Of a stretch of 64,000 bases of DNA, positions 40,574 through 48,213 are shown in pieces. Under the pieces are notes generated by a model, which did no database searches, had not been told where the DNA came from, and worked only from the letters and a program-made list of their open reading frames with translations. The translations under genes were made by a program, and so were the position numbers. The first letter of the stretch is position 1. Each line of letters begins with the position of its first letter. The DNA comes from Natrinema sp046097095 (GTDB lineage Archaea; Halobacteriota; Halobacteria; Halobacteriales; Natrialbaceae), in NCBI RefSeq assembly GCF_046097095.1, contig NZ_CP175698.1, positions 3,100,001 to 3,164,000 of the forward strand, read 5' to 3'.

Positions 40574-42253
40574 TCACACCGGCGGGGTCGGCTCCGTGGA
40601 ATCCGAGCCGGTGCTCGTTTCGCCCTCCCCGGAACCGTCGTGAACGCGGCGGATCCAGTCGAACTGGGTGTCCATCCACGTCTCGATGTCACCGGCGAAG
40701 ACGCGCTGTCGGAGCGTGTTCAGCCGCCGCCGGCGCTCGTACGGCGGCATCGCGAGCGCGTGCTCGAGTTGCGCGACGAACCCGTCGGTGTCGGTCGGAT
40801 CGATCGTCAACGCGTGCGAGCCCAGCCGCTCGTGTGCGCCCGTCCGGTCGCTCAGTACCAGCGTGCCGTCGCCATCGACACTCGCGGCGACGTACTCCTG
40901 GGCGACCAGATTCATCCCGTCGACCAGCGGGCTCACGACCATGACGTCGGCGTGACGGTAGAGCGCGCAGATATCTTCGCGAGGCAAGACGTCCTCGGTG
41001 TAAACGATCGGCCGCCAGTCGGCGGTCGCGAACCGTCGATTGATTCGCTCGACCTCGCCGCGGACGTGGTCACCGTAGCGCTCGTAGGTCTCGATCTCCG
41101 TCCGCGAGGGGGTCGCTTTCTGGACGAAGGTAAAGTCGCCGTGCCAGTCCGGATTCCGCTCGAAGAACCGCTCGATTGCCGTCAGCCGCTCCGGAATTCC
41201 CTTGGTGTAATCGAGCCGGTCGAGACCCAGACCGAGCTTCGTTCCTCGAGGGATGCCGTACTCCCCGAACAGCGACGAAACTTGCTCCTGTTCCGTGGAT
41301 CGGGCGTCCCGGTCGTACGACTTCGCGTCGACACCCATCGGCGTCGCGACGACGCGGGTCGTCCGTCCGTCGTACCGTACCGTCCGATCGGCTCGGTCGA
41401 CGGTCGCGTTCGGGAGGAAGCGATCGACGCAGTCGAGGAAGCGATCGGCGTATCCCTCGACGTGGAACCCGAGCAGGTCGTTGCCGAGCAGCCCCTCGAG
41501 AAGCCGGCCGGCGGCGGGGCAGTGCCGATACGTCGCCGGCGTCGGCCATGGGATGTGCCAGAAGTGGGCGACGGTCGCGCTGTCGGGGACCGACTCCCGG
41601 ATCAGCCGCGGCGCGAGCGCGAGGTGGTAGTCCTGTACCCAGATCACCGAATCGTCGTCGGCGTGCTCGCCGACGCGGTCGGCGAACCGCTCGTTGATCC
41701 GCTGGTACCACTCGAAGTCCGTCGGCCGGTCCTCGATCAGATCGGGAAAGCCATGACAGAGCGGCCAGAGAACGCGGTTGCTGAAGCCGTAATAGTAGCC
41801 ATCGACCGCCTCCTCGGAGAGATCGAGCCGGCAGAGAGTGTAGGCCTCCTCGTCGGGCGGGACGGCCACGCAGTTTCGCTCGTCCGCCACGTCAAAGTCC
41901 GCGTCGCCGTCGCCCCAGGCGATCCAGGTCCCGTCGGTCGCCTGCACCACCGGATCGAGGCCGGCGGTCAGGCCTCCGGTCGGTTCATCGACGGTGATCG
42001 ACCGCTGCGACGCGGTCGACCGGGCACCGCCGTCGGATTCGGTCGGCCGCCCGCCGTCGGCGCTGTCACCGGCGTCCGCGGACCCGCCGTCCTCGTACTC
42101 GTGACGGTAGGGCTCCCGGTTCGAGACCACGATCAGCGACCCGGGGCAGTCAGAGCCCTCGACCGCGGCACTGTCGTCCGTCCGGCCGCGACCGTCGCCT
42201 CGCCGTTGTCGGTCGTGCACAGTCGTCGACGACAACCGCTTAGTATCTCGCAT
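40574..42253 (-). CDS. otsA: Trehalose-6-phosphate synthase
   Basis: A 559-residue GT20 glycosyltransferase joining a nucleotide-activated glucose to glucose-6-P. Seen: LIVVSNREPYRHEY and TGGLTAGLDPVVQ (N-terminal domain), NRVLWPLCHGFPD, WVQDYHLALAPRLIRE, HIPWPTPATYRHCP, GLDRLDYTKGIPERLTAIER (donor-binding region) and VVSPLVDGMNLVAQEYVA. ATG 42253 (MRDTKRLSS) is chosen; the frame stays open to 42883 but that extension runs into the divergent peptidase gene. A low-complexity acidic insert lies between residues 55 and 90. Makes trehalose as a compatible solute. Confidence 0.92.
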   Translation of the reverse strand: MRDTKRLSSTTVHDRQRRGDGRGRTDDSAAVEGSDCPGSLIVVSNREPYRHEYEDGGSADAGDSADGGRPTESDGGARSTASQRSITVDEPTGGLTAGLDPVVQATDGTWIAWGDGDADFDVADERNCVAVPPDEEAYTLCRLDLSEEAVDGYYYGFSNRVLWPLCHGFPDLIEDRPTDFEWYQRINERFADRVGEHADDDSVIWVQDYHLALAPRLIRESVPDSATVAHFWHIPWPTPATYRHCPAAGRLLEGLLGNDLLGFHVEGYADRFLDCVDRFLPNATVDRADRTVRYDGRTTRVVATPMGVDAKSYDRDARSTEQEQVSSLFGEYGIPRGTKLGLGLDRLDYTKGIPERLTAIERFFERNPDWHGDFTFVQKATPSRTEIETYERYGDHVRGEVERINRRFATADWRPIVYTEDVLPREDICALYRHADVMVVSPLVDGMNLVAQEYVAASVDGDGTLVLSDRTGAHERLGSHALTIDPTDTDGFVAQLEHALAMPPYERRRRLNTLRQRVFAGDIETWMDTQFDWIRRVHDGSGEGETSTGSDSTEPTPPV

Positions 42254-42511
42254 TCGCTGAAAAAACACAGCCTCCCTACTGGTTGCTTCGCGGCCTGCGC
42301 TTGCTGGGCGTCTAATATGCTCCCACTGGCGGCCTCGAAACCCGAACGGTTCGAACGATCGATGTGTGAGACGACGCGAGAAGCGAGGCAACGCTGGTGG
42401 TGAAGAAGACGGATGCCGGCGGGACGGATACCGACGCGCTCCACACAAACGCTGCGGCTTCCGACAAGGCCTACCCAAACGCTGATTGCTCGGTCGAGCG
42501 ACCCTCCGACC

Positions 42512-43660
42512 ATGGACGACCTGTTCGAGCGCCGGATCGCGGCCTGCCAGCGGCGGCTCGCGGATATGGGAGCCGACCTGGCCGTCTGCTTTCCGAGCCC
42601 GAACCTGACCTATCTGACCGGTTTCGCGGAATCGCCGTCCGAACGCCACCTGTTGTTGTTCGTCCCTCAGCGCGGCGATCCCGCGCTCGTCGCGCCGTCG
42701 ATGTACGGCGACCGGCTGTCCGAACTGCCGATCTCGGACCTCGAAGTCCGTCTCTGGTCCGACGTGGACGATCCGCTCGAGGTCGTCAGGAACGTACTCG
42801 ATGGCTATTCGCTCGGCGAGTCCGAGCCGGCGACCGTTCTGGTCGACGACCGAATGTGGGCGACGTTCACGCAGGACCTGCAAGACCGACTGCCAGCGGC
42901 CGAGTTCGGGCTCGCGAGCGCCGTCCTCGAGCCGCTGCGCGTTCGGAAAGACGAGATCGAACTCGCGGCGCTCCGGCGGGCCGGCAAGATCGCGGATCGG
43001 GTCGCACTCGAGATTCGCGGGCGCGGGAACGACCTCATCGGAACGACCGAGGCGGACCTGGCGAGCGACATCGATCGACTGCTCGCCGCGGGCGGCGGTC
43101 TAGAGCCCGCGTTCGAGACGATCGTCGCCGCTGGCCCGAACGGTGCCCGACCGCACCACCACCCCGGTTCGCGCGAGATCGAGGCCGGCGATCCGATCGT
43201 CCTCGATTTCGGCGCGTTCGTCGCGGCCGACCTCGAGGCCGGAACGGGGCTGTATCCCGGCGACCAGACCCGGACGATCGTCGTCGGCGAACCGTCTGCC
43301 GAGTACGAGCGCGTCCACGAGATCGTCAGAGAAGCACAGCAGGCGGCGATCGATGCCGTCCAACCAGGCGCGACGGCCGGCACGGTCGACCGCGCCGCCA
43401 GGTCGGTCATCGAGGACGCCGGGTACGGCGATGCGTTCGTCCACCGGACCGGCCACGGCGTCGGCCTCGAGGTCCATGAACCGCCCTACATCGTCGACGG
43501 CAACGACCGCGAACTCGAGCCGGGGATGGTCTGCAGCGTCGAGCCGGGGATTTACCTCGAGGGAAAGTTCGGCGTCAGGATCGAGGATCTCGTCGCGGTG
43601 ACCGAGGACGGTGCCGAGCGACTGAACGACACGCCGCGGGGCTGGGAGACGGGAGGGTGA
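42512..43660 (+). CDS. M24-family Xaa-Pro aminopeptidase
   Basis: A 382-residue creatinase/prolidase-fold peptidase that removes N-terminal residues before proline. N-terminal domain: DLAVCFPSPNLTYLTGFAES. The metal ligands are in order: Asp in IVLDFGAFVA, Asp in GDQTRTIVV, His in HRTGHGVGLEVHEP, Glu in VCSVEPGIY, Glu in GVRIEDLVAV. The motif PHHHPGSREIEAGD also matches. ATG 42512 is chosen over earlier in-frame codons (42413), which fall in the divergent intergenic region. It is 258 bp from otsA, divergent. Confidence 0.92.
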   Translation: MDDLFERRIAACQRRLADMGADLAVCFPSPNLTYLTGFAESPSERHLLLFVPQRGDPALVAPSMYGDRLSELPISDLEVRLWSDVDDPLEVVRNVLDGYSLGESEPATVLVDDRMWATFTQDLQDRLPAAEFGLASAVLEPLRVRKDEIELAALRRAGKIADRVALEIRGRGNDLIGTTEADLASDIDRLLAAGGGLEPAFETIVAAGPNGARPHHHPGSREIEAGDPIVLDFGAFVAADLEAGTGLYPGDQTRTIVVGEPSAEYERVHEIVREAQQAAIDAVQPGATAGTVDRAARSVIEDAGYGDAFVHRTGHGVGLEVHEPPYIVDGNDRELEPGMVCSVEPGIYLEGKFGVRIEDLVAVTEDGAERLNDTPRGWETGG

Positions 43661-43684
43661 CTCGGACTCGAGATTGACTGCTTT

Positions 43685-43774
43685 GTCGGCTCGAACATCA
43701 CGTGTCGGCTCGAACACCTCCCTGTGTCAGCTCGAATATCACCATGCCGACTATATGTCGGCTCGAATCCCACC
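43685..43774. repeat. Degenerate tandem repeat, four copies of a GTCGGCTCGAA core
   Basis: Copies begin at 43685 (gtcggctcgaacatcacg), 43704 (gtcggctcgaacacctcc), 43726 (gtcagctcgaatatcacc) and 43757 (gtcggctcgaatcccacc), period 19-31 bp. It fills the convergent gap between the M24 peptidase and orc1. It shares its core with arrays at 45239 and 48003. Confidence 0.7.
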
Positions 43775-43819
43775 ATAACAAGACACCCCGTTTCGACGAA
43801 CCGCCACGTTTTACCGAGA

Positions 43820-43839
43820 CACCACGTTTCCGGTGAAAT
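43820..43839 (+). other. ORB-like motif 1
   Basis: caccacgtttccggtgaaat, plus orientation, downstream of orc1. It matches the CACCNNGTTTCCGGTGAAA pattern shared by the other copies. A weaker relative, caccccgtttcgacgaa, lies at 43784-43800. Confidence 0.6.
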
Positions 43840-43922
43840 TCCGCCGACAGCTACGGTGTGACTGCGACTGTCACAGGGGGCGAACACCGACACAGAGATC
43901 AGAGGCGACGATCCGCCGACGG

Positions 43923-45128
43923 TCAGGTCTCGTCTGTCTCTACAAGCACTTTTCGGACGACATCGGCATCCTCGAGCAACTGGTGTTCGGTATAGCTCCC
44001 CTCCGCGCTGCCGCCGCTCCGGCGCGTCTGCTCCAAGATATCGAGGAAGGCGTGTTCTTTCAACAGGTCTCGAACGCGGCGTAGGGAGAGCGGGTCGGAC
44101 CGCTCTTGACGGCAGATCTCCTCGTAGACGTCGTAAATCCGCGTCGTCCGGAAGCCGTCTTCGTTGGGCGTGTTCAGCGAGAGGACCGCGAGGGCCTGCA
44201 GGACGTACCGCGAGTGCGGCGTCGAGCCGCGGATGAGTTCCCGGAAGCGGTCGGTCTCGGCCCGCTCGCGGGCCTGCACGACGAACTCCTCCTGGACCGT
44301 TTCGTTGCCCTTCGACTGGGCAATCTCGCCGGCGTACCGCAAGATGTCGATCGCCTTCCGAGCGTCGCCGTGCTCGCGCGCCGCCAGCGCCGCGGCGCGC
44401 GGAATAACCGACGGCTCGAGCACACCGTCCTTGAACGCGTCGCTGCGGGCCTCCATGATGTTCCGGAGCTGGTTTGCGTCGTACGGCGGGAAGACGAACT
44501 CGCGCTCACAAAGGCTTGACTTGACCCGCTCGTCGAGCCGTTCTTTGTACTTGATCTTGTTACTGATCCCGATGACGCCGATCTTGCACGACTCGAGTTT
44601 GCCGGCCTCGCCCGCACGTGAGAGTTGCATGAGGATGTCGTCGTCGTCGAGTTTGTCGACCTCGTCTAAGATAACGAGGGCGACGTCGAACTGCGTGTCG
44701 AGGACGGTCCAGAGGCGCTTGTAGTACGTCGAGGTGCTGAGTCCCTTGTCGGGGATTCGCACGTCGGTGGCCGCCGGCTCGTTCAGCGCGTGGGCGATCG
44801 TCTGGACGGCCTGGGTCTCCGTGCTATCCTGTGCGCAGTCGACGTAGGCAAACGCCGAGGTGATCCCCTCGTCGTCTGCGACGCGGACGAGTCGCTCGGA
44901 GATGTACTTCGCACAGAGGGACTTGCCCGTTCCCGTTTTCCCGTAGATGAGCAGATTACTCGGGCTCTGGCCGAAGATAGCTGGATTGACCGCGTTCGCG
45001 AGTTCCGAAATCTCGTCGTCCCGGCCGACGATCCGACCCTCCTCGGGGAGGTGATTGATCTCGAGTAGTTCCTTGTTCTCGAAGATCGGATCGTCGCGAG
45101 TGAACAGGTCGTCACCGGGAGTCGACAT
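43923..45128 (-). CDS. orc1: Orc1/Cdc6 replication initiator
   Basis: A 401-residue archaeal initiator that binds origin ORB sequences and loads MCM. N-terminal FTRDDPIFENKELLEINHLP; Walker A IYGKTGTGKSLCAKY (about 61-75); Walker B LVILDEVDKLDDDDIL (about 151-166); sensor 1 IGVIGISNKIKYKERL; sensor 2 region with HGDARKAIDILRYAGEIA; C-terminal winged helix from about 300 (LQALAVLSLNTPNEDGFRTT, YEEICRQERSDPLSLRRVRD). Full length with all motifs intact. The gene lies beside an origin-like repeat field, with the nearest ORB motif 9 bp before its ATG, which suggests autoregulation. Confidence 0.97.
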   Translation of the reverse strand: MSTPGDDLFTRDDPIFENKELLEINHLPEEGRIVGRDDEISELANAVNPAIFGQSPSNLLIYGKTGTGKSLCAKYISERLVRVADDEGITSAFAYVDCAQDSTETQAVQTIAHALNEPAATDVRIPDKGLSTSTYYKRLWTVLDTQFDVALVILDEVDKLDDDDILMQLSRAGEAGKLESCKIGVIGISNKIKYKERLDERVKSSLCEREFVFPPYDANQLRNIMEARSDAFKDGVLEPSVIPRAAALAAREHGDARKAIDILRYAGEIAQSKGNETVQEEFVVQARERAETDRFRELIRGSTPHSRYVLQALAVLSLNTPNEDGFRTTRIYDVYEEICRQERSDPLSLRRVRDLLKEHAFLDILEQTRRSGGSAEGSYTEHQLLEDADVVRKVLVETDET

Positions 45129-45136
45129 ATCTCGAA

Positions 45137-45156
45137 CACCGAGTTTCCGGTGAAAG
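45137..45156 (+). other. ORB-like motif 2
   Basis: caccgagtttccggtgaaag, plus orientation, 9 bp upstream of the orc1 start codon. Confidence 0.7.
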
Positions 45157-45238
45157 AGTGTTGCTATTCGATCGCGGTGATCGCGTGACCTCGTGATCGT
45201 GATCGGGAAGCGAGGGGATGCGTTCGCAGCATTCGCAC

Positions 45239-45298
45239 ACTCGAAAGCAATATGCCGGTCCGAAAGCGGTATGATGTCGGTCTGAAAGCGGTGTGACG
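45239..45298. repeat. Degenerate tandem repeat with a YCGAAAGC core
   Basis: Three copies, about 19-22 bp apart: ctcgaaagcaatatgccg, gtccgaaagcggtatgatg and gtcggtctgaaagcggtgtg. They lie between ORB motifs 2 and 3. The core resembles the arrays at 43685 and 48003 (GTCGGYYYGAA). Confidence 0.6.
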
Positions 45299-45318
45299 GC
45301 TGTGTGAGGAGACGGGCA

Positions 45319-45338
45319 CACCGCGTTTCCGGTGAAAC
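45319..45338 (+). other. ORB-like motif 3
   Basis: caccgcgtttccggtgaaac, plus orientation; the best match to the group consensus. Confidence 0.75.
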
Positions 45339-45432
45339 GCGGACAGCGGACTACTCGTGTCGAGGGCGGACTGGGAGGGGATTAGTCGAAGAGTGGGAGC
45401 AGACGGTCGGAATACGAAAGCAACGAGACACA

Positions 45433-45452
45433 CACCATGTTTCCGGTGAAAC
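45433..45452 (+). other. ORB-like motif 4
   Basis: caccatgtttccggtgaaac, plus orientation. Confidence 0.75.
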
Positions 45453-45569
45453 GGTGGTGAACACACAGTGGGTGGGGAGATGTGTGTGATGAGCGACGTG
45501 TGTGCAACGGGCGACGTATGAAACGGTGACGGCTGAGGATCGAGTCGCTTCCGGAGATCACCACGGGCA

Positions 45570-45589
45570 CACCGCATTTCCAGTGAAAC
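45570..45589 (+). other. ORB-like motif 5
   Basis: caccgcatttccagtgaaac, plus orientation; the last copy before the AT-rich stretch. Confidence 0.7.
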
Positions 45590-45754
45590 ACATGTAAGGC
45601 GGATCTCCAGCGCGGCGACAGCTACCACTGGTAGTTCCGTTTTGATGACACTTCCATTGTGATGACACGGTTGTTTCTATCGCGTCACCACGGTTTGTCG
45701 TGTGCCGTCATGTCCTTTCGTTCTCGAGTTCCGTTCGGAATGATCTCCGGTGGA

Positions 45755-45852
45755 ACTAGTAACTAGGGTAGAGTTAGAAATACCTAAATAACTCTCGTGA
45801 GTATAGTCCATTGAGTGAATCAAACTATATATTCGACGAGAGTCGAATATGG
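45755..45852. other. AT-rich stretch, probable duplex unwinding element
   Basis: About 100 bp dominated by A/T (gagttagaaatacctaaat, caaactatatattcg) in an otherwise GC-rich genome. It ends in the inverted repeat attcgac-gaga-gtcgaat (45831-45848). It lies between ORB motifs 5 and 6. Confidence 0.65.
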
Positions 45853-45956
45853 TCGGCGGCCACGTCCGACGACCACGTCCGGACCGGCAGGCGTCTATTG
45901 AATGGCGGGTTTCGATCGTGAGTCATTTCGGTGTCTACTCCGTTCGTACCCGACCA

Positions 45957-45975
45957 CACCGCGTTTCCAGTGAAC
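45957..45975 (+). other. ORB-like motif 6
   Basis: caccgcgtttccagtgaac, plus orientation, the only plus-oriented copy to the right of the AT-rich stretch. Confidence 0.65.
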
Positions 45976-46039
45976 GGTCTTCCTTTCTCTGATCGGGATC
46001 GATCTCCTCACTTCGGGCGTCGGATCACACTTCCCCCAG

Positions 46040-46057
46040 TTCACCGGAAACACGGTG
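46040..46057 (-). other. ORB-like motif 7
   Basis: ttcaccggaaacacggtg, minus orientation (reverse complement of the group consensus). Confidence 0.7.
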
Positions 46058-46283
46058 TGCCAGTCCGTTGCCCTCGTTACCCGACACCCGGTCTTTCTGT
46101 GTCGCTGTAACGTCACTATCGTCGATTTGTCGCATTTTACCGCTATCACTGTACTGTCTGTCCCTCGAGCAACGGCTCGGCGATCATGATTTGCTCTCGG
46201 AGACGCAATTCGCTCCGCGTCACTCACCGCCGGTCGTCACTCTCATCGGACGGCGATCAGACGGCGCTTTCATCAGACGGCAC

Positions 46284-46302
46284 TTTCACCGGAAACCCGG
46301 TG
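46284..46302 (-). other. ORB-like motif 8
   Basis: tttcaccggaaacccggtg, minus orientation. Confidence 0.7.
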
Positions 46303-46350
46303 TGTGTCACCGGCAGGTCCCCCTATCGTTTCCGGTCGTGCTTCGAACCG

Positions 46351-46370
46351 GTTTCACCGGAAACTCGGTG
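46351..46370 (-). other. ORB-like motif 9
   Basis: gtttcaccggaaactcggtg, minus orientation; the outermost right-hand copy. Confidence 0.7.
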
Positions 46371-46440
46371 TGTGTGTCTCGAGCACTCAAACAGCAACCG
46401 ACGTTCGGTCGGTGAATCGGTGACTCACTCCGACGGGGCC

Positions 46441-46617
46441 TCAGTAGTAATAGAGCTCGAGTTCGTGGCCGCAGTTCCGACACTGGGTTTCCTTTCCGAG
46501 GAGGCGATTCGAGTCGCTTTCCGCGCAGATGCCGGGTCCGGGAGGGACGGATGCGGCGATCGTCGCCTTGCACTCCGGGCAACCGATCTGCATACGCGAT
46601 TGACCTGTACTGGACAT
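46441..46617 (-). CDS. Small zinc-ribbon protein next to the origin
   Basis: A 58-residue protein with two CxxC knuckles: QIGCPECKATI and TQCRNCGHELELYYY, about 34 residues apart, the pattern of a treble-clef/zinc-ribbon. A third cysteine lies in GPGICAESDS. ATG 46617 (MSSTGQSRMQ) is chosen; ATG 46593 (MQIGC) is also possible. It flanks the right edge of the origin and reads toward it. Function unknown; small zinc proteins are abundant in haloarchaea. Confidence 0.65.
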   Translation of the reverse strand: MSSTGQSRMQIGCPECKATIAASVPPGPGICAESDSNRLLGKETQCRNCGHELELYYY

Positions 46618-46765
46618 GGGCGCGAACGTAGTCGCCGGTCCCCGATAGTTATCGGAACCGTACGGGGCCACGAGTCGTCGTTTCAAATCGTTCGATCCGG
46701 TACGATCGGGTTTACACGGTGGAACGGACAGCGCTACCGGGCCGTGGTGGCGCTCACGCTCGAGG

Positions 46766-47938
46766 TCAGACCGTATAGGTCACGGGTTCGAACTCGAAGA
46801 ACGCCGTTTCGTAGCCGTCGTGCCGGGCCACCTGCGGCGGGGTGTCGACCGTGATCGTAATCTGATCGCCCGCGGCGAGGTCGTCGACAGCGAGCCCGTA
46901 GTGGTGGCCGTACGTGCCGTCAAGCGTCTCCGTGAGCGTCCCCTCGTGGACGACTGAGCCGTCGCGTTCGACGGTCGCGGACAGCGATGTAAACGGGACG
47001 ATGAGGTCGTTATACGGCGTTCGGGGACAGACCGCCAGGTAGGTGCCGCCGTCGGTAAACCGGGCGATGTCGGCGGTGAGCACGGGAAGCACCACGTCGC
47101 CGCTGCGTTCAGTCCCGAGCAGTTCGCCGGGAAGGTCCTCGATCGGGGTGGCTTGTCCCATTGGTCGCCCCCCAGAGCCACTCGTTTCGGAGCCGTCTCC
47201 TCCCCCGCCGGTCTTACTGCTTCCGCCACTTCCACCGTTGTCCTTGCTTCCACCGCTGTCCTCACTGCCTCCGTGGCCCATCAGCGGTAATGCATCGCGG
47301 CTTCCCCGCTTGCTCTCGTCGATCGTCGAGAACGAGAGTCCGTTGATGTCCGACCGCGCGTACTCGAAGTCGATCTCGAGCGTCGCCCGCGACCCCAATC
47401 GGCCCTCGAACGCGCCGGTTCGCTCGAGAGTGACGGGGCCGGCCCGGATGCGGGCCGTGTACTCGCCTTCGCCCGGCAACTGGACGTTGTCGCCGTAGTG
47501 AAAGCCCATCCGCTGGGAGAGCATCGGCCACAGCGAGGAGACGCCGATGTCGACCGGAGAGCCGTCTTGGAGGATCTCGATACGGGTGTTGACCGGTAGG
47601 ACGGTCCCCGTCTGGCGATCCCAGAGAGAGAACATGAGGTGGTGGCTGTCGTCGGCGTTGACGCCGACCCGTTCTTTTCCGCCGCTGACGACCCAGAACC
47701 GGTGTGGAAAGGTGTAGGTGAGGGCAGCAGCATAGTCGCCGTCGGTCGCCGTGCCGTACATGCCCATCTCCTCGCGAGAGGCGGGAAGGTAGACGGCGTC
47801 GGGCCGGTTCTCGACGAGCGGCGGGTTCGCCCAGGCGGACTGTTCTTTGAAGCCGAGTCGCTCGAGACAGCCGGCGAGCCCGGCGGTGCCGACGGCTCCG
47901 ACTGCGGCCGTACCACGGAGGAAACACCGGCGGTTCAT
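46766..47938 (-). CDS. P19/Tp34-like metal-binding lipoprotein
   Basis: A 390-residue exported lipoprotein. Signal: MNRRCFLRGTAAVGAVGTAG then LAGC lipobox. The N-terminal domain has PHRFWVVSGGKERVGVNADD, SHHLMFSLWDRQTGTVLPVN and PMLSQRMGFHYGDNVQLPGE, resembling the Tp34/P19 iron/copper-binding family (Iron_transport) with its His/Met-rich site. A Gly/Ser-rich linker (about 230-265) leads to a second domain with DIARFTDGGTYLAVCPRTPY and YGHHYGLAVDDL that repeats the DGxxYxxxV-type pattern. It is divergent from sco1, fitting metal supply to exported redox proteins. Metal identity is inferred. Confidence 0.7.
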   Translation of the reverse strand: MNRRCFLRGTAAVGAVGTAGLAGCLERLGFKEQSAWANPPLVENRPDAVYLPASREEMGMYGTATDGDYAAALTYTFPHRFWVVSGGKERVGVNADDSHHLMFSLWDRQTGTVLPVNTRIEILQDGSPVDIGVSSLWPMLSQRMGFHYGDNVQLPGEGEYTARIRAGPVTLERTGAFEGRLGSRATLEIDFEYARSDINGLSFSTIDESKRGSRDALPLMGHGGSEDSGGSKDNGGSGGSSKTGGGGDGSETSGSGGRPMGQATPIEDLPGELLGTERSGDVVLPVLTADIARFTDGGTYLAVCPRTPYNDLIVPFTSLSATVERDGSVVHEGTLTETLDGTYGHHYGLAVDDLAAGDQITITVDTPPQVARHDGYETAFFEFEPVTYTV

Positions 47939-47975
47939 CGGCGGAGGTTGGGAGCGGGCGATAAAACGCCTGTTG

Positions 47976-47990
47976 GTTCGAGAATCGAAC
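47976..47990. promoter_or_regulatory. Palindrome upstream of the P19-like gene
   Basis: gttcga-gaa-tcgaac, a perfect 6-bp inverted repeat 38-52 bp upstream of ATG 47938, in the divergent region shared with sco1. Possible operator. Confidence 0.3.
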
Positions 47991-48002
47991 AGGTCCGACC
48001 CG

Positions 48003-48085
48003 TTGGCCCGAAGTCTCGGTTTTGTCGGCCTGAACATCCGGCTCCGTCGGCCTGAACGTCCGGCTCCGCGGCCCGAAATAGGCTC
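48003..48085. repeat. Degenerate 22-bp tandem repeat with a GTCGGCCTGAA core
   Basis: About four copies: ttggcccgaagtctcgg, gtcggcctgaacatccgg, gtcggcctgaacgtccgg and gcggcccgaaataggc. The middle two copies differ by one base over 22 bp. The array lies in the P19-sco1 divergent region and shares its core with the arrays at 43685 and 45239. Confidence 0.7.
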
Positions 48086-48100
48086 ACGGCCAAGCGACGA

Positions 48101-48183
48101 GTTCGCCCCGTGACCTGACCAACAAGCCCGCTCCGTGACTCGACCAACGAGTGCGAGCCCGCTTCGTGAATTGAACCAACGAG
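48101..48183. repeat. Degenerate tandem repeat with a CGTGAMYYGACCAAC core
   Basis: Three copies of about 26-31 bp: ccccgtgacctgaccaac, gctccgtgactcgaccaac and gcttcgtgaattgaaccaac, just before the sco1 start codon. Distinct from the neighbouring GTCGGCC array. Confidence 0.65.
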
Positions 48184-48213
48184 CATTTGATCGGGGACTC
48201 CCTCGAGTCGTAC

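Larger units (their letters stand above)
45129..46440. other. Putative chromosomal replication origin (oriC)
   Basis: This 1.3-kb gene-free region between orc1 and a zinc-ribbon gene holds eight ORB-like motifs: plus orientation at 45137, 45319, 45433, 45570 and 45957; minus orientation at 46040, 46284 and 46351 (a ninth is downstream of orc1). The AT-rich stretch 45755-45852 lies between the two groups and is the likely duplex unwinding element. Short open frames on both strands here are Arg/Ser/Thr-rich and not credible genes. The arrangement follows the known haloarchaeal oriC plan. Confidence 0.85.

Noticed and set aside
40640..42403. 587-codon plus-strand frame opposite otsA
   Set aside because: Antisense to a clear GT20 trehalose-6-phosphate synthase; the translation has no recognisable domain.
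42254..42883. N-terminal extension of otsA to 42883
   Set aside because: The extra residues cover the divergent promoter region and the start of the M24 peptidase gene, and lack similarity to GT20 proteins; ATG 42253 gives a normal N-terminus.
45164..45628. 154-codon minus-strand frame in the origin region
   Set aside because: His/Ser/Thr/Phe-rich translation arises from the repeated ORB motifs; no codon bias; the region is better explained as oriC.
43685..48183. Tandem repeat arrays considered as CRISPR
   Set aside because: Periods of 19-31 bp with degenerate units and no constant repeat or unique spacers of 30-40 bp; no cas genes in the window.
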